A stretch of 64,000 nucleotides of DNA from positions 1 through 64,000 of the forward strand of contig DBPV01000044.1 of NCBI GenBank assembly GCA_002304995.1, given 5' to 3'. Position numbers and translations under genes: made by a program. The notes under the pieces were generated by a model, which was not told where the DNA came from, searched no databases, and saw only the letters and a list, made by a program, of their open reading frames with translations. This DNA is from Syntrophaceae bacterium UBA1411 (lineage in GTDB: Bacteria; Desulfobacterota; Syntrophia; Syntrophales; Smithellaceae). This document shows, one piece after another, positions 53,851 through 62,103 of this stretch. The stretch's first letter is position 1, and every line of letters starts with the position of its first letter.

Positions 53851-54330
53851 TTAAACGGTCTGCTCCTTCTGGAAGTTGGCCTGGCAGATGGCGGCGGCCA
53901 GGGCGTCCGCCGCGTCCGCCGGTGGAATCGCCTCGAGCTTCAGGATCGCCTTCACCATCGTCTGCACCTGCCGTTTTTCGGCCCGCCCGTACCCGACCAC
54001 CGCTTTTTTGATCTCCAGCGGCGAATATTCGTACACCGGCAGTCCCCGGTCGGCGCAGGCGTAGATGACCACGCCCCGGACCTGGGCCTGGCGGATCAGA
54101 CTGCGCACATTTTTACCGTAAAAGATATTTTCCAGAGCGACCGCCTGCGGATGCGCTTCGGCAATCACGGCGCCGAGCCGGCGGAAAATATCCGCCAGCA
54201 CTTCGGACAGGAGGGAATCTTTCCGGGGTTTGATCTCTCCGTGAACGACATGACGCAGGTAATTGCCGTTTTTGTCAATCACGCCGTAGCCGGTCACATG
54301 AGAACCGGGATCGATGCCTAGGATTCGCAA
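53851..54330 (-). CDS. ruvC: Holliday junction resolvase RuvC
   Basis: The 159-residue nuclease has the RNase H-like acidic set: ILGIDPGSHVTGYG, ALENIFYGKN and the C-terminal DAADALAAAIC. It resolves Holliday junctions with RuvAB. The start is a TTG at 54330 with no strong ribosome site; no ATG or GTG is available in frame before the yebC stop. Confidence 0.94.
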   Translation of the reverse strand: MRILGIDPGSHVTGYGVIDKNGNYLRHVVHGEIKPRKDSLLSEVLADIFRRLGAVIAEAHPQAVALENIFYGKNVRSLIRQAQVRGVVIYACADRGLPVYEYSPLEIKKAVVGYGRAEKRQVQTMVKAILKLEAIPPADAADALAAAICQANFQKEQTV

Positions 54331-54363
54331 GTTTTTTACTTTCGCCCGTTGGTGTTTGCCGGT

Positions 54364-55113
54364 CTAGCTCAGTTTCTCCATCACGTCTTCATCGATATCG
54401 AAATTGGAATACACGTTTTGGACATCGTCGTTGTCTTCGAGCTTTTCCATCAGCTTGAGCATGGATTCGGCCTTGCCCGCCTCCAGTTTGACGGTGTTGG
54501 AAGGAATCAGGCTGATGCGCGCTTCCAGATGCTTAATGCCCTTGTCGTCAAGCGCTTTCTTGACCGCCTCAAAGGCCGCCGGCTCCGTGAGCACCTCATA
54601 TTCTGATCCTTCCGTTTTGACGTCCTCTGCGCCGGCGTCGAGCGCCAGCTCCATCAGCGTGTCTTCGTCAACCGCTTTTTTGTCGATGACGATGCTGCCT
54701 TTCTTGGCGAACATCCAGGCCACGCAGCCGTTTTCACCAAGATTGCCGCCGTGCTTGGAAAAGATGTGGCGGATTTCCGCCACGGTCCGGTTTTTGTTGT
54801 CCGTCATGATTTCCACGATCACCGCCGCTCCGCCGGGGCCGTACCCTTCGTAGGTGTACTCTTCATAATTGGCCGCGCCGTCGCCGCCGCCGGCGCCCTT
54901 CTTGATCGCCCGTTCGATGTTGTCCTTGGGCATGTTTTCTTCCTTGGCCGCCATGACCGCCTGCCTCAAGCGGGCATTGCCTTCAATATCGCCGCCACCC
55001 AGGCGCGCCGCCAGCGTGATTTCCTTGATGATTTTGGTGAATATTTTACCGCGTTTGGCGTCAATCGCCCCTTTTTTCCTTTTAATGGTGCTCCATTTGG
55101 AATGGCCCGACAT
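54364..55113 (-). CDS. YebC/PmpR family transcriptional/translation regulator
   Basis: The 249-residue protein has the full family pattern: [72 protein letters not shown] and [16 protein letters not shown]. YebC-type proteins act as regulators and, more recently, as translation factors that ease difficult peptides. It precedes ruvC in the usual order. AGGAGAGAA precedes the ATG. Confidence 0.95.
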   Translation of the reverse strand: MSGHSKWSTIKRKKGAIDAKRGKIFTKIIKEITLAARLGGGDIEGNARLRQAVMAAKEENMPKDNIERAIKKGAGGGDGAANYEEYTYEGYGPGGAAVIVEIMTDNKNRTVAEIRHIFSKHGGNLGENGCVAWMFAKKGSIVIDKKAVDEDTLMELALDAGAEDVKTEGSEYEVLTEPAAFEAVKKALDDKGIKHLEARISLIPSNTVKLEAGKAESMLKLMEKLEDNDDVQNVYSNFDIDEDVMEKLS

Positions 55114-55155
55114 ATGTTCTCTCCTGAAAAAAAGATAACTTGCATATTTTTTTGC

Positions 55156-55184
55156 CTTCTAGCATAAGGCGATAAGCTTGTAAA
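55156..55184 (-). promoter_or_regulatory. predicted sigma70 promoter of yebC-ruvCAB
   Basis: On the minus strand TTTACA (55179-55184) and TAGAAG (55156-55161) are 17 bases apart, about 43 bases before the yebC start. Confidence 0.45.
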
Positions 55185-55218
55185 GTTAATTACCTATTCA
55201 ACCCGGAGGTTTTGATTC

Positions 55219-55638
55219 ATGAAGTCCTACCGCGAGGAATTGTGGTTCGATGTTCCCCGGCGCCGGGCGCTCATCAACATCACGGACAAGGTTGCCGCCG
55301 CGCTGAAAAAGAGCGGCATCCGCGAGGGCCTGGCCCTCGTCAACGCCATGCACATCACGGCTTCGGTTTTCATCAACGACGACGAACCGGGGCTGCACGC
55401 GGACTACGAAGACTGGCTGGAGCGGCTGGCGCCGCACGAGCCGGTTTCCTTTTACCGGCACAACCGCACCGGCGAAGACAACGGCGACGCGCACCTGAAA
55501 AGGCAGATCATGGGACGGGAAGTCGTCGTCGCCGTGACGGGCGGCAAACTGGATTTCGGACCGTGGGAGCAGATTTTCTACGGCGAGTTCGACGGCGGGC
55601 GCAAAAAAAGAGTCCTGGTAAAAATCATCGGGGAGTGA
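55219..55638 (+). CDS. YjbQ family protein (UPF0047)
   Basis: The 139-residue protein matches the UPF0047/YjbQ family: [38 protein letters not shown] and [16 protein letters not shown]. These histidine and acidic residues line the trimer's active site. E. coli YjbQ has weak thiamine phosphate synthase activity, so a thiamine link is possible, though this gene is far from the thi operon. CGGAGG lies 8-9 bases upstream. No partner gene is adjacent. Confidence 0.9.
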   Translation: MKSYREELWFDVPRRRALINITDKVAAALKKSGIREGLALVNAMHITASVFINDDEPGLHADYEDWLERLAPHEPVSFYRHNRTGEDNGDAHLKRQIMGREVVVAVTGGKLDFGPWEQIFYGEFDGGRKKRVLVKIIGE

Positions 55639-55698
55639 GAGCGGCAGCCTCCGCCCCCACCCGCCTGATCGGCGAAGCGGAAAACGACGCCGCGGTGT

Positions 55699-56124
55699 TT
55701 ACGGATTTCCCTTCACGACGTTGGGAAGGTCTTTGGCGCCGAGATAAAAAACGACCATTTTCACCGGCACATTCCCGAGGTTCACGCCGTTGTGGCGAAG
55801 CTTCATCACTTCGACAAACGCCTCCCCTTGCTTGAAATCGACTGTTTTGCCGCCTTCGACAGACACCCTGATGCCGCCGGCCAGCACATAGGCGTAAACC
55901 GCTATCGGATGGCTGTGCCAGCCGGTTTCCGCGCCGGGGGCGATTTCGACGATCATCACGGTCACCTGCGGACTGTCCAGGTCCACATAGTCGATGGGAT
56001 CTCCGTTGCTCATTTTATCCGTCTGCAGAATCACTGTAGCCTTAGCGCCCGGGTTGTAATCCGCCGCTTCGCCCGCCAGGGGCCAAAGCAGCAGCAGCAC
56101 CGCCATCCAGACGAATCGTTTCAT
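55699..56124 (-). CDS. exported cupin domain protein
   Basis: The 141-residue protein has a signal peptide (~residues 1-20, ending GEA) and a single cupin fold with metal ligands in GWHSHPIAVYAYVLAGG and a further His in KLRHNGVN. The substrate is unknown. It is likely periplasmic. GGGAGG lies 7 bases upstream of the ATG, which is chosen over a longer frame from 56376 that lacks support. It is convergent with the YjbQ gene. Confidence 0.85.
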   Translation of the reverse strand: MKRFVWMAVLLLLWPLAGEAADYNPGAKATVILQTDKMSNGDPIDYVDLDSPQVTVMIVEIAPGAETGWHSHPIAVYAYVLAGGIRVSVEGGKTVDFKQGEAFVEVMKLRHNGVNLGNVPVKMVVFYLGAKDLPNVVKGNP

Positions 56125-56301
56125 TGTTGCTTCCTCCCTTTTCTGATCCATGTCTTTTAGGGCGGCCGCGGCCGCCGGCATTTTCTTCATACAGGCAAAC
56201 AGACGCGTTTGCAAGCCGCCGATCGGCAATCTTTTTGCGGCATTGCATCGCCATGCCTCAGAATTAAAGAAATTGGGCCATCCTGACGATAATAACGCAT
56301 T

Positions 56302-58143
56302 ATGATACTGGACAGGACACCGGAAAAGGACAAAGCCGGACCGGCGGATTTCTGCCCCGCCACGGATCTTCAGCATGCCGAGGCCGCGCTGCGCGCCAGC
56401 GAGGAAAAATACCGGACGATTCTGGAAGATATCGACGAAGGCTATTTCGAAATCGACCTCAAGGGAAACTTCACGTTTGTCAATGACGTTTTATGCCGTG
56501 ACCTGGGATATCCGCGCCGGGAATTGATCGGAATGAACTACCGGCAGTACATGGAAAACAGCATGGCCAGAATGTCCCAGACAGTCTTTGCGGAGCTTTA
56601 CGCCGCAGGACAAGCGTCCGGCCGGTATGAAGGAGAATTCATTGAAAAGAGCGGCGCGAAGCATTTCTGTGAAGTTTCCGTCTCCCTTTTGCGCGATGTT
56701 CGGGGCCGGCCGATCGGATTCCGGGGGCTTTCGCGGAACATCACCAAGCGCAAACGCTCCGAAGAAGCCCTGAGACATAACGAGTATTTTCTGCGCAAAT
56801 CCCAGGAAGTTGCAAGGCTCGGCTCCTTCGATTTCCACGTTAAAACCGGTTTGTGGATCAGTTCTCCCACCCTCGACAATCTTCTGGGGATCGGCAAGGA
56901 TTACATCAAGAACGTCCGGGGCTGGTTTGGGCTCATTCATCCGGACGATCGGGAAGAGTTGAAAAGCGACCTGGAGCAGGGCCTCGCCCGGAAACTTCCG
57001 CTCGTCGAAAAGGAGTTTCGCGTTCTCCGGAACTGCGACGGCCGGGAGCTCTGGGTTCGGTACAGAGGCGAAGCAACGTTCGACCAAAACGGCGCCCCGG
57101 AGCGGCTGATCGGCACCATTCAGGATATCACCGAACACAGGCTCATGCAGAAGAAGCTTATCGAGAGCGAACAGAAGTACCGCTCCATCGTGGAAAACGC
57201 CCAGGAAGGCATTTTTCACGCTGCGCCCCGCGAGCGGCCGCTTTCCGCCAATGCCGCGTTTGCCGCTCTTCTCGGCTACGATTCGCCGGAAGACCTCGCC
57301 CGCAGCGTTGCGAGCATCGCCGGCCAGATTTACGTCCATCCCGACGAGTATCACGCGGTCCTGAAAAAAGTCCGCGAAGAAGGCGGCGTCAAAGACTACG
57401 AGACCCAGTTCTACCGCAAAGACCAGAGCCGCATCTGGATTCGGATGAGCGTCAGCGCGGTCCGGGACGCCCAGGGCCGTCTGGTCTCCTACCACGGCTT
57501 CGTGGAAGACATCACCCCCTGGAAAAAACTGGAGCAGGAACGGCAGGACAACATCAACAGCCTGCGCAAGTCGCTCGGGGCGACGATCCGGGCCATGTCC
57601 GCGACGATCGAGGCCCGCGATCCCTACACCGCCGGACACCAGCGCCGGGTGGCCGATCTGGCCCGCGCCGTCGCCACGGAAATGAACCTCTCCCGCGACC
57701 AGATCGACGGCATCCGCCTGGCCGGCATGATCCACGACGTGGGCAAGATTTCCGTTCCTTCCGAAATCCTGACCAAGCCGACGACGCTCACCGCCCTGGA
57801 AATGAAAATGATCAGACTGCACGCGGAAGCGGGCTACAACATCCTCAAAAGCATCGACTTCCCCTGGCCGATCGCCCGGATGGTCCGGGAACATCACGAA
57901 CGCATCGACGGATCCGGCTATCCGTTCGGACTTCCGGGAAAAGACATTCTGTTGGAATCGAAAATACTCGCCATTGCGGATGTTGTGGAAGCCATTTCCT
58001 CGCACCGCCCCTACCGCCCGTCCCTGGGCATCGGTACGGCGCTGGAGGAAATCGAACGCAACGCCGGCGTCCTCTACGACGAAACGGCGGCTCGCGCCTG
58101 TTTGAAAATCTTCCGGGAAAACCGCTACCGGATGCCGGAATAA
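56302..58143 (+). CDS. PAS-PAS-PAS-HD-GYP cyclic-di-GMP phosphodiesterase
   Basis: The 613-residue protein has three PAS/PAC units (~28-150, 165-285, 290-410). The C-terminal HD-GYP domain (~425-610) has RDPYTAGHQRRVADLA, the HD pair in MIHDVGKI, and HHERIDGSGYPFGL containing the GYP signature. All visible metal residues are present, so it should hydrolyse c-di-GMP. The PAS sensors would control it. It has no membrane helices. It may counterbalance the PilZ-based system at 6-11 kb, but that is inference. Confidence 0.92.
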   Translation: MILDRTPEKDKAGPADFCPATDLQHAEAALRASEEKYRTILEDIDEGYFEIDLKGNFTFVNDVLCRDLGYPRRELIGMNYRQYMENSMARMSQTVFAELYAAGQASGRYEGEFIEKSGAKHFCEVSVSLLRDVRGRPIGFRGLSRNITKRKRSEEALRHNEYFLRKSQEVARLGSFDFHVKTGLWISSPTLDNLLGIGKDYIKNVRGWFGLIHPDDREELKSDLEQGLARKLPLVEKEFRVLRNCDGRELWVRYRGEATFDQNGAPERLIGTIQDITEHRLMQKKLIESEQKYRSIVENAQEGIFHAAPRERPLSANAAFAALLGYDSPEDLARSVASIAGQIYVHPDEYHAVLKKVREEGGVKDYETQFYRKDQSRIWIRMSVSAVRDAQGRLVSYHGFVEDITPWKKLEQERQDNINSLRKSLGATIRAMSATIEARDPYTAGHQRRVADLARAVATEMNLSRDQIDGIRLAGMIHDVGKISVPSEILTKPTTLTALEMKMIRLHAEAGYNILKSIDFPWPIARMVREHHERIDGSGYPFGLPGKDILLESKILAIADVVEAISSHRPYRPSLGIGTALEEIERNAGVLYDETAARACLKIFRENRYRMPE

Positions 58144-58189
58144 AAGGTCGCCGATACAGAAAAACCGTCCACCGACCGGCCCGCTTGTC

Positions 58190-58762
58190 CTATCCCAACA
58201 ACGCGGCGTGGCTGAGCGGAACGGACGGCTCCTGCCGCAGTCTGAAGCCTGCCCTTTGCGCCGCGGCGGTTTCACCGGCAAATTGTGAACGGGAAACATG
58301 AAGCTTGGGCTCCGCCAGAAGCAAGCGCCCCGCCGGTTTCAGGGCGGCGCGCAGCTGCCGGAAGAACCTTTCTGTCTCAGGAACTTCATGAACCATCCAG
58401 AAGGCCAGAATAAAATCCACCGGATCTCCCGCATAAATTTCGCCGGGGGCGGACAGGTGAAGTACGATCCGGTCGCGCACGCCCGCGCGACCGGCGCGCG
58501 TTGCAATGCCGCGAAGCATCGCTTCCTGGATATCGGCGGCAATGACCCGGCCTCCGGCGCCGACGCGCTTTGCCGCCGGAATTGTAAAGTAACCGATGCC
58601 CGGCCCCACATCCAGCACCGTATCCCCCTGCCCGACGTAGGGACTGATGATCCGGTCCGGATCCTGAACCAGGCGCCGGAAAGCGTTATCAAAGGTGAAG
58701 CACAGCCAGCGGGGACAAAGCCCGTGCTTCCGGAAAAAAATCATATCAGCCAGTTTGCTCAC
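58190..58762 (-). CDS. class I SAM-dependent methyltransferase
   Basis: The 190-residue protein has VLDVGPGIGYFTIPAAK (SAM-binding motif I), VIAADIQEAML and FILAFWMVHEVPE, as in small-molecule methyltransferases. The substrate is unknown. I use the GTG at 58762, with GGA 6 bases upstream; the ATG at 58744 is an alternative. It starts 37 bases after hisF and is probably cotranscribed with it. Confidence 0.8.
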   Translation of the reverse strand: MSKLADMIFFRKHGLCPRWLCFTFDNAFRRLVQDPDRIISPYVGQGDTVLDVGPGIGYFTIPAAKRVGAGGRVIAADIQEAMLRGIATRAGRAGVRDRIVLHLSAPGEIYAGDPVDFILAFWMVHEVPETERFFRQLRAALKPAGRLLLAEPKLHVSRSQFAGETAAAQRAGFRLRQEPSVPLSHAALLG

Positions 58763-58799
58763 GGCGCATCCTGTCGGGTCCGTTCTTCCGCCCGGAAAT

Positions 58800-59561
58800 T
58801 CAGGCAACGGCCAGCCCCCTGCTTCTCAGGTAGTCTTTGACGTCCTGAATCCGGAGCAGTCGGAAATGAAAAACGGACGCCGCGAGCAAAATGGACGCAC
58901 CGCCGGCAACGGCCGCTTCGTAAAAGTCTTCCAGCTTTCCCGCGCCGCCGGACGCCACGACCGGCACGCTGACGGCGGACGAAATCGCCCGGGTGAAGGG
59001 AATGTCGTAGCCCGCTTTGGTGCCGTCTCCGTCCATGCTGGTCGGCAAAATCACGCCCGCGCCCAGCTCCTGGCAGGTTCTGGCCCAGGCGACCGCGTCT
59101 TTGGCGATGGGCAGCGTACCGCCGGAAACCACCAGCTCAAATCCCGACGGCATGGCCGCGTTTCTTTTGGCGTCGACGGCGACGGTGATTTTTTCCGCGC
59201 CGAATTTCGCCGCCGCCAGCTTCACCAGCTCGGGATTTTTCACCGCGGCGCTGTTCATGGACACCTTGCTGGCCCCCGCATCGAACACCATTTCAATATC
59301 CTCCAGCGAAGCGATGCCGCCGCCGACGGTCAGCGGAATGCGGATGACGGAAGAGACATTCCTCACCCATTCCAGGCGCGTCTTGCGGTTTTCGAGCGTG
59401 GCGGCAATGTCCAGCATCGCCAGTTCGTCCGCTCCTTCAGCCTGATAGAAAGCGGCGTTTTCCACCGGATCGCCCGCTTCCCGGATATCGACAAAATGAA
59501 CCCCCTTCACCACCCTTCCGTTTTTCATATCCAGACAGGGCATGATCCTGATCGGCTCCAT
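58800..59561 (-). CDS. hisF: imidazole glycerol phosphate synthase subunit HisF
   Basis: The 253-residue TIM barrel has MPCLDMKNGRVVKGVHF with the catalytic Asp near residue 11, VGGGIASLED, SMDGDGTKAGYD with the second catalytic Asp near 130, and ASGGAGKLEDF. It makes imidazole glycerol phosphate and AICAR from PRFAR and ammonia. No hisH or other his gene is nearby. AAAGGAG precedes the ATG at 59561. A 9-bp hairpin lies in its leader (59592-59612). Confidence 0.93.
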   Translation of the reverse strand: MEPIRIMPCLDMKNGRVVKGVHFVDIREAGDPVENAAFYQAEGADELAMLDIAATLENRKTRLEWVRNVSSVIRIPLTVGGGIASLEDIEMVFDAGASKVSMNSAAVKNPELVKLAAAKFGAEKITVAVDAKRNAAMPSGFELVVSGGTLPIAKDAVAWARTCQELGAGVILPTSMDGDGTKAGYDIPFTRAISSAVSVPVVASGGAGKLEDFYEAAVAGGASILLAASVFHFRLLRIQDVKDYLRSRGLAVA

Positions 59562-59617
59562 GCAATTCTCCTTTCGCACATCTGTTTTGAATCGGCTCTG
59601 CCTCAGAGCCGACACGC

Positions 59618-59646
59618 TTTTTAAACCGAACTTTTTAAATTTACAA
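59618..59646 (-). promoter_or_regulatory. predicted promoter of hisF
   Basis: On the minus strand TTGTAA (59641-59646) and TAAAAA (59618-59623) are 17 bases apart in AT-rich DNA. Downstream a leader hairpin with stem TCGGCTCTG lies before the hisF ribosome site. Confidence 0.4.
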
Positions 59647-59705
59647 CCGAAATGTACAAAAACGAAGCGTCGCCGGAACTTTTTTGTCCATTTTTTCATT
59701 ACCGC

Positions 59706-59734
59706 TTGAAACGCCGGGCGATTTCGTTTAAACA
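59706..59734 (+). promoter_or_regulatory. predicted sigma70 promoter of the GMP-synthase-like gene
   Basis: TTGAAA (59706-59711) and TAAACA (59729-59734) are 17 bases apart, about 39 bases before the ATG at 59773. Confidence 0.5.
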
Positions 59735-59772
59735 TCTTTGCATTCTATTTAACGATCAAAGGAGCCGCCGCC

Positions 59773-60738
59773 ATGAAAATGAAAGAAATCAAAGCCAGCA
59801 CCATGAATGTGGAGAAATTTATCGACGATAAAGTCCGGAATATCCGCAACGCCGTGGGCAACGGCCTCGCCGTCAACGCGCTCTCGGGCGGCGTGGACTC
59901 CTGCGTCGTCACCGCCCTGGGACACAAGGCGCTGGGCAGCCGCCTGAAAACCTACATGATCGACAACGGCATCATGCGCGAAAATGAGCCGGCGCAAGTG
60001 GCGGCCGCCTTCAAAAAACTGGGCATTGCCGTGGAGGTCATCGACGCATCCAAAGCCTTTTTTGCCGCGCTTCAGGGACTGACCGATCCCGAGGAAAAAA
60101 GAGAAGCCATCACGCAAACCTTTTACAAAAACGTTTTCGGCAAGCTCGTCGTTAAAAGCAAAGCCCAATACCTTCTGCAGGGCACCATCCTCACCGACGT
60201 GGATGAAACCGTCGCCGGCATCAAACGCCAGCACAACGTCTTCGAACAGCTGGGCATCGATCCGCAAAAAGCGTTCGGCTACAAGATTCTGGAACCGCTC
60301 ATTGAGCTGCGCAAGGACGGCGTGCGCAAAGCCGGCGCCGGCCTGGGCCTGCCTGCCGCGATGTTCGACCGGATCCCCTTTCCGGGACCGGCGCTCGCCG
60401 CCCGCGTGATCGGGGAGGTCACACCCGCCAGGATCGCCCTGGTGAGAAAAGCCACGGCCATCACCGAAGCGGCGCTCAAAAATACGAAGGCGTTCCAGTA
60501 CCTGGCAATACTGCATGAAGACCGCGTCACCGGCATGCGCGACGGAAAGCGCGTCTTCGGCAACCAGATCGAAATCCGCTCCTGGGACAGCACCGACGCG
60601 CGCAAGGCAAGTCCCTCCCGGCTGTCCTTCGACGTGCTCGAAAAGATCGCCGCAAAAATCACCAAAGAGCTTCCGGAGGTCGTCAGCGTCACTTACAACA
60701 TCACGTCCAAGCCGACCTCCACCATCGAAGCCATTTAA
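59773..60738 (+). CDS. GMP synthase ATP-pyrophosphatase domain protein without glutaminase domain
   Basis: The 321-residue protein has the PP-loop NALSGGVDSCVV near residue 35, the GMP synthase block QGTILTDV, FPGPALAARVIGEVT and a C-terminal dimerisation domain ending VTYNITSKPTSTIE. It covers the second half of bacterial GuaA but has no class I glutamine amidotransferase domain in front. The C-terminus reads TIEAI instead of the usual TIEWE. It may use free ammonia, pair with a glutaminase encoded elsewhere as in archaeal GuaAa/GuaAb, or act on another substrate. AAAGGAG precedes the ATG. A CoA-transferase-like gene follows 52 bases later. Confidence 0.85.
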   Translation: MKMKEIKASTMNVEKFIDDKVRNIRNAVGNGLAVNALSGGVDSCVVTALGHKALGSRLKTYMIDNGIMRENEPAQVAAAFKKLGIAVEVIDASKAFFAALQGLTDPEEKREAITQTFYKNVFGKLVVKSKAQYLLQGTILTDVDETVAGIKRQHNVFEQLGIDPQKAFGYKILEPLIELRKDGVRKAGAGLGLPAAMFDRIPFPGPALAARVIGEVTPARIALVRKATAITEAALKNTKAFQYLAILHEDRVTGMRDGKRVFGNQIEIRSWDSTDARKASPSRLSFDVLEKIAAKITKELPEVVSVTYNITSKPTSTIEAI

Positions 60739-60790
60739 AATCCCTGGCCCCGGCGAAACCGCCTTTCGCCGGGGCCGGAAACGGAGCGCC

Positions 60791-62002
60791 ATGAGCGACA
60801 AACCTTCCTGCGGCCCGTTGCAGGGCATCCGGATTCTCGATCTGACCCGGCTTTATCCGGGCCCCCTGGGCACGATGCTGCTTGCCGACATGGGCGCCGA
60901 CGTCGTCAAGATCGAGGATGTGAACGCGCCGGACTATATGCGCTACTACCCTCCTTACCTGGAAAAGGAATCGGCGGGTTTCCTCGCCGTCAACCGCTCC
61001 AAGCGCTCCCTGGCCGTCAATCTCCGCACGGAAAAAGGCGTCAAAATATTTTTCGCGCTTTTGCCGACGGCGGACATCGTCATCGAACAATTCCGGCCCG
61101 GCGTCCTCGACGGCCTGGGCATCGGCTATGCGGCGGCCAAAAGCGTCAAACCGGACATCATCTACGTCTCGCTCACCGGCTACGGCCAGGACGGCCCTTA
61201 CGCCGCCCGGGCGGCGCACGACATCAACTTTATCGGCTACGCCGGCATTCTGGCGTCCACCGGCGCCCCGTCAACCGGCCCCGTTGTGCCCGCGCCGCAG
61301 CTGGGCGATGTGGCAGGAGGGGCCTACATGTCGGTGATCGCCTGTCTGTCCGCGCTCTGGGCCAGGGGAAAAACCGGACAGGGGCAGCAGGTGGACGTGG
61401 CCATGCTCGACGGCGTCCTGCCGCTCATGACGCTGCAGATGGCGCATTATCAGGCGACAAAGCTCAACATGGGGCCCGGCGAACAACCCCTCTCCGGCGG
61501 CCTGGCCTGCTATGGCGTGTATGCCTGCGCCGACGGCCGGTATGTTGCGCTGGGGTTGCTGGAGGCGAAATTCTGGAAGCTCTTCTGCGATCTGGTCCAG
61601 CGCCCCGACTGGCTGGACAAGCACCTGGTGATGGGAGAAGAAGCGGAGAGCCTGCGCCGGGAAATCGCCGCGCTGTTTCGGACGAAATCCCGGGACGAAT
61701 GGCTCGCCGCCACAAAGGACCTGGATGTCTGCCTCACGCCCGTTTGCGACCTTGCGGAGCTGGAAAACGATCCGCACCTCCGGGCCCGCCGGATGATTTG
61801 CGAAGAGGAACATCCCGTCTGCGGAAAAATCAAGGGCATCGGCGTACCGCTGAAATTTTCGGGCACGCCCGCCCGGCCCTCAGGCACAGCGCCCGCGCTG
61901 GGTCGGGATACGCAAGCCCTCCTCGAGGAAATCGGCTATGACGTCCGCGACATCGCGCCGCTTTGCCGGGAAGGCATCGTCGTCGTTTCCGATTCCGGTT
62001 GA
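60791..62002 (+). CDS. family III CoA-transferase fold protein, alpha-methylacyl-CoA racemase-like
   Basis: The 403-residue protein belongs to the CaiB/BaiF (family III CoA-transferase) fold, with LDLTRLYPGPLGTMLLADMGADV and the nucleotide-region NLRTEKG. In alpha-methylacyl-CoA racemase the catalytic pair is His126/Asp156. Here HDINF (His ~143) and LGDVAGG (Asp ~173) show the same 30-residue spacing, so a racemase role is more likely than CoA transfer. GGAG precedes the ATG. It probably shares the transcript of the GMP-synthase-like gene. Confidence 0.85.
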   Translation: MSDKPSCGPLQGIRILDLTRLYPGPLGTMLLADMGADVVKIEDVNAPDYMRYYPPYLEKESAGFLAVNRSKRSLAVNLRTEKGVKIFFALLPTADIVIEQFRPGVLDGLGIGYAAAKSVKPDIIYVSLTGYGQDGPYAARAAHDINFIGYAGILASTGAPSTGPVVPAPQLGDVAGGAYMSVIACLSALWARGKTGQGQQVDVAMLDGVLPLMTLQMAHYQATKLNMGPGEQPLSGGLACYGVYACADGRYVALGLLEAKFWKLFCDLVQRPDWLDKHLVMGEEAESLRREIAALFRTKSRDEWLAATKDLDVCLTPVCDLAELENDPHLRARRMICEEEHPVCGKIKGIGVPLKFSGTPARPSGTAPALGRDTQALLEEIGYDVRDIAPLCREGIVVVSDSG

Positions 62003-62036
62003 CGGACAGCGTTTTGTGGCCCGGCCTTTCTTACAC

Positions 62037-62071
62037 GCAAAAAGGGAGGAACGGGTCGTCCCGTTCCTCCC
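62037..62071 (-). terminator. intrinsic terminator of the binding-protein gene
   Basis: On the minus strand a perfect 12-bp stem GGGAGGAACGGG with a 4-base loop is followed by TTTTT. It lies about 33 bases past the stop at 62104 and also separates the convergent CoA-transferase-like gene. Confidence 0.85.
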
Positions 62072-62103
62072 TGATGCATTTCGTAAGAACCGAATCTGCG
62101 CGT

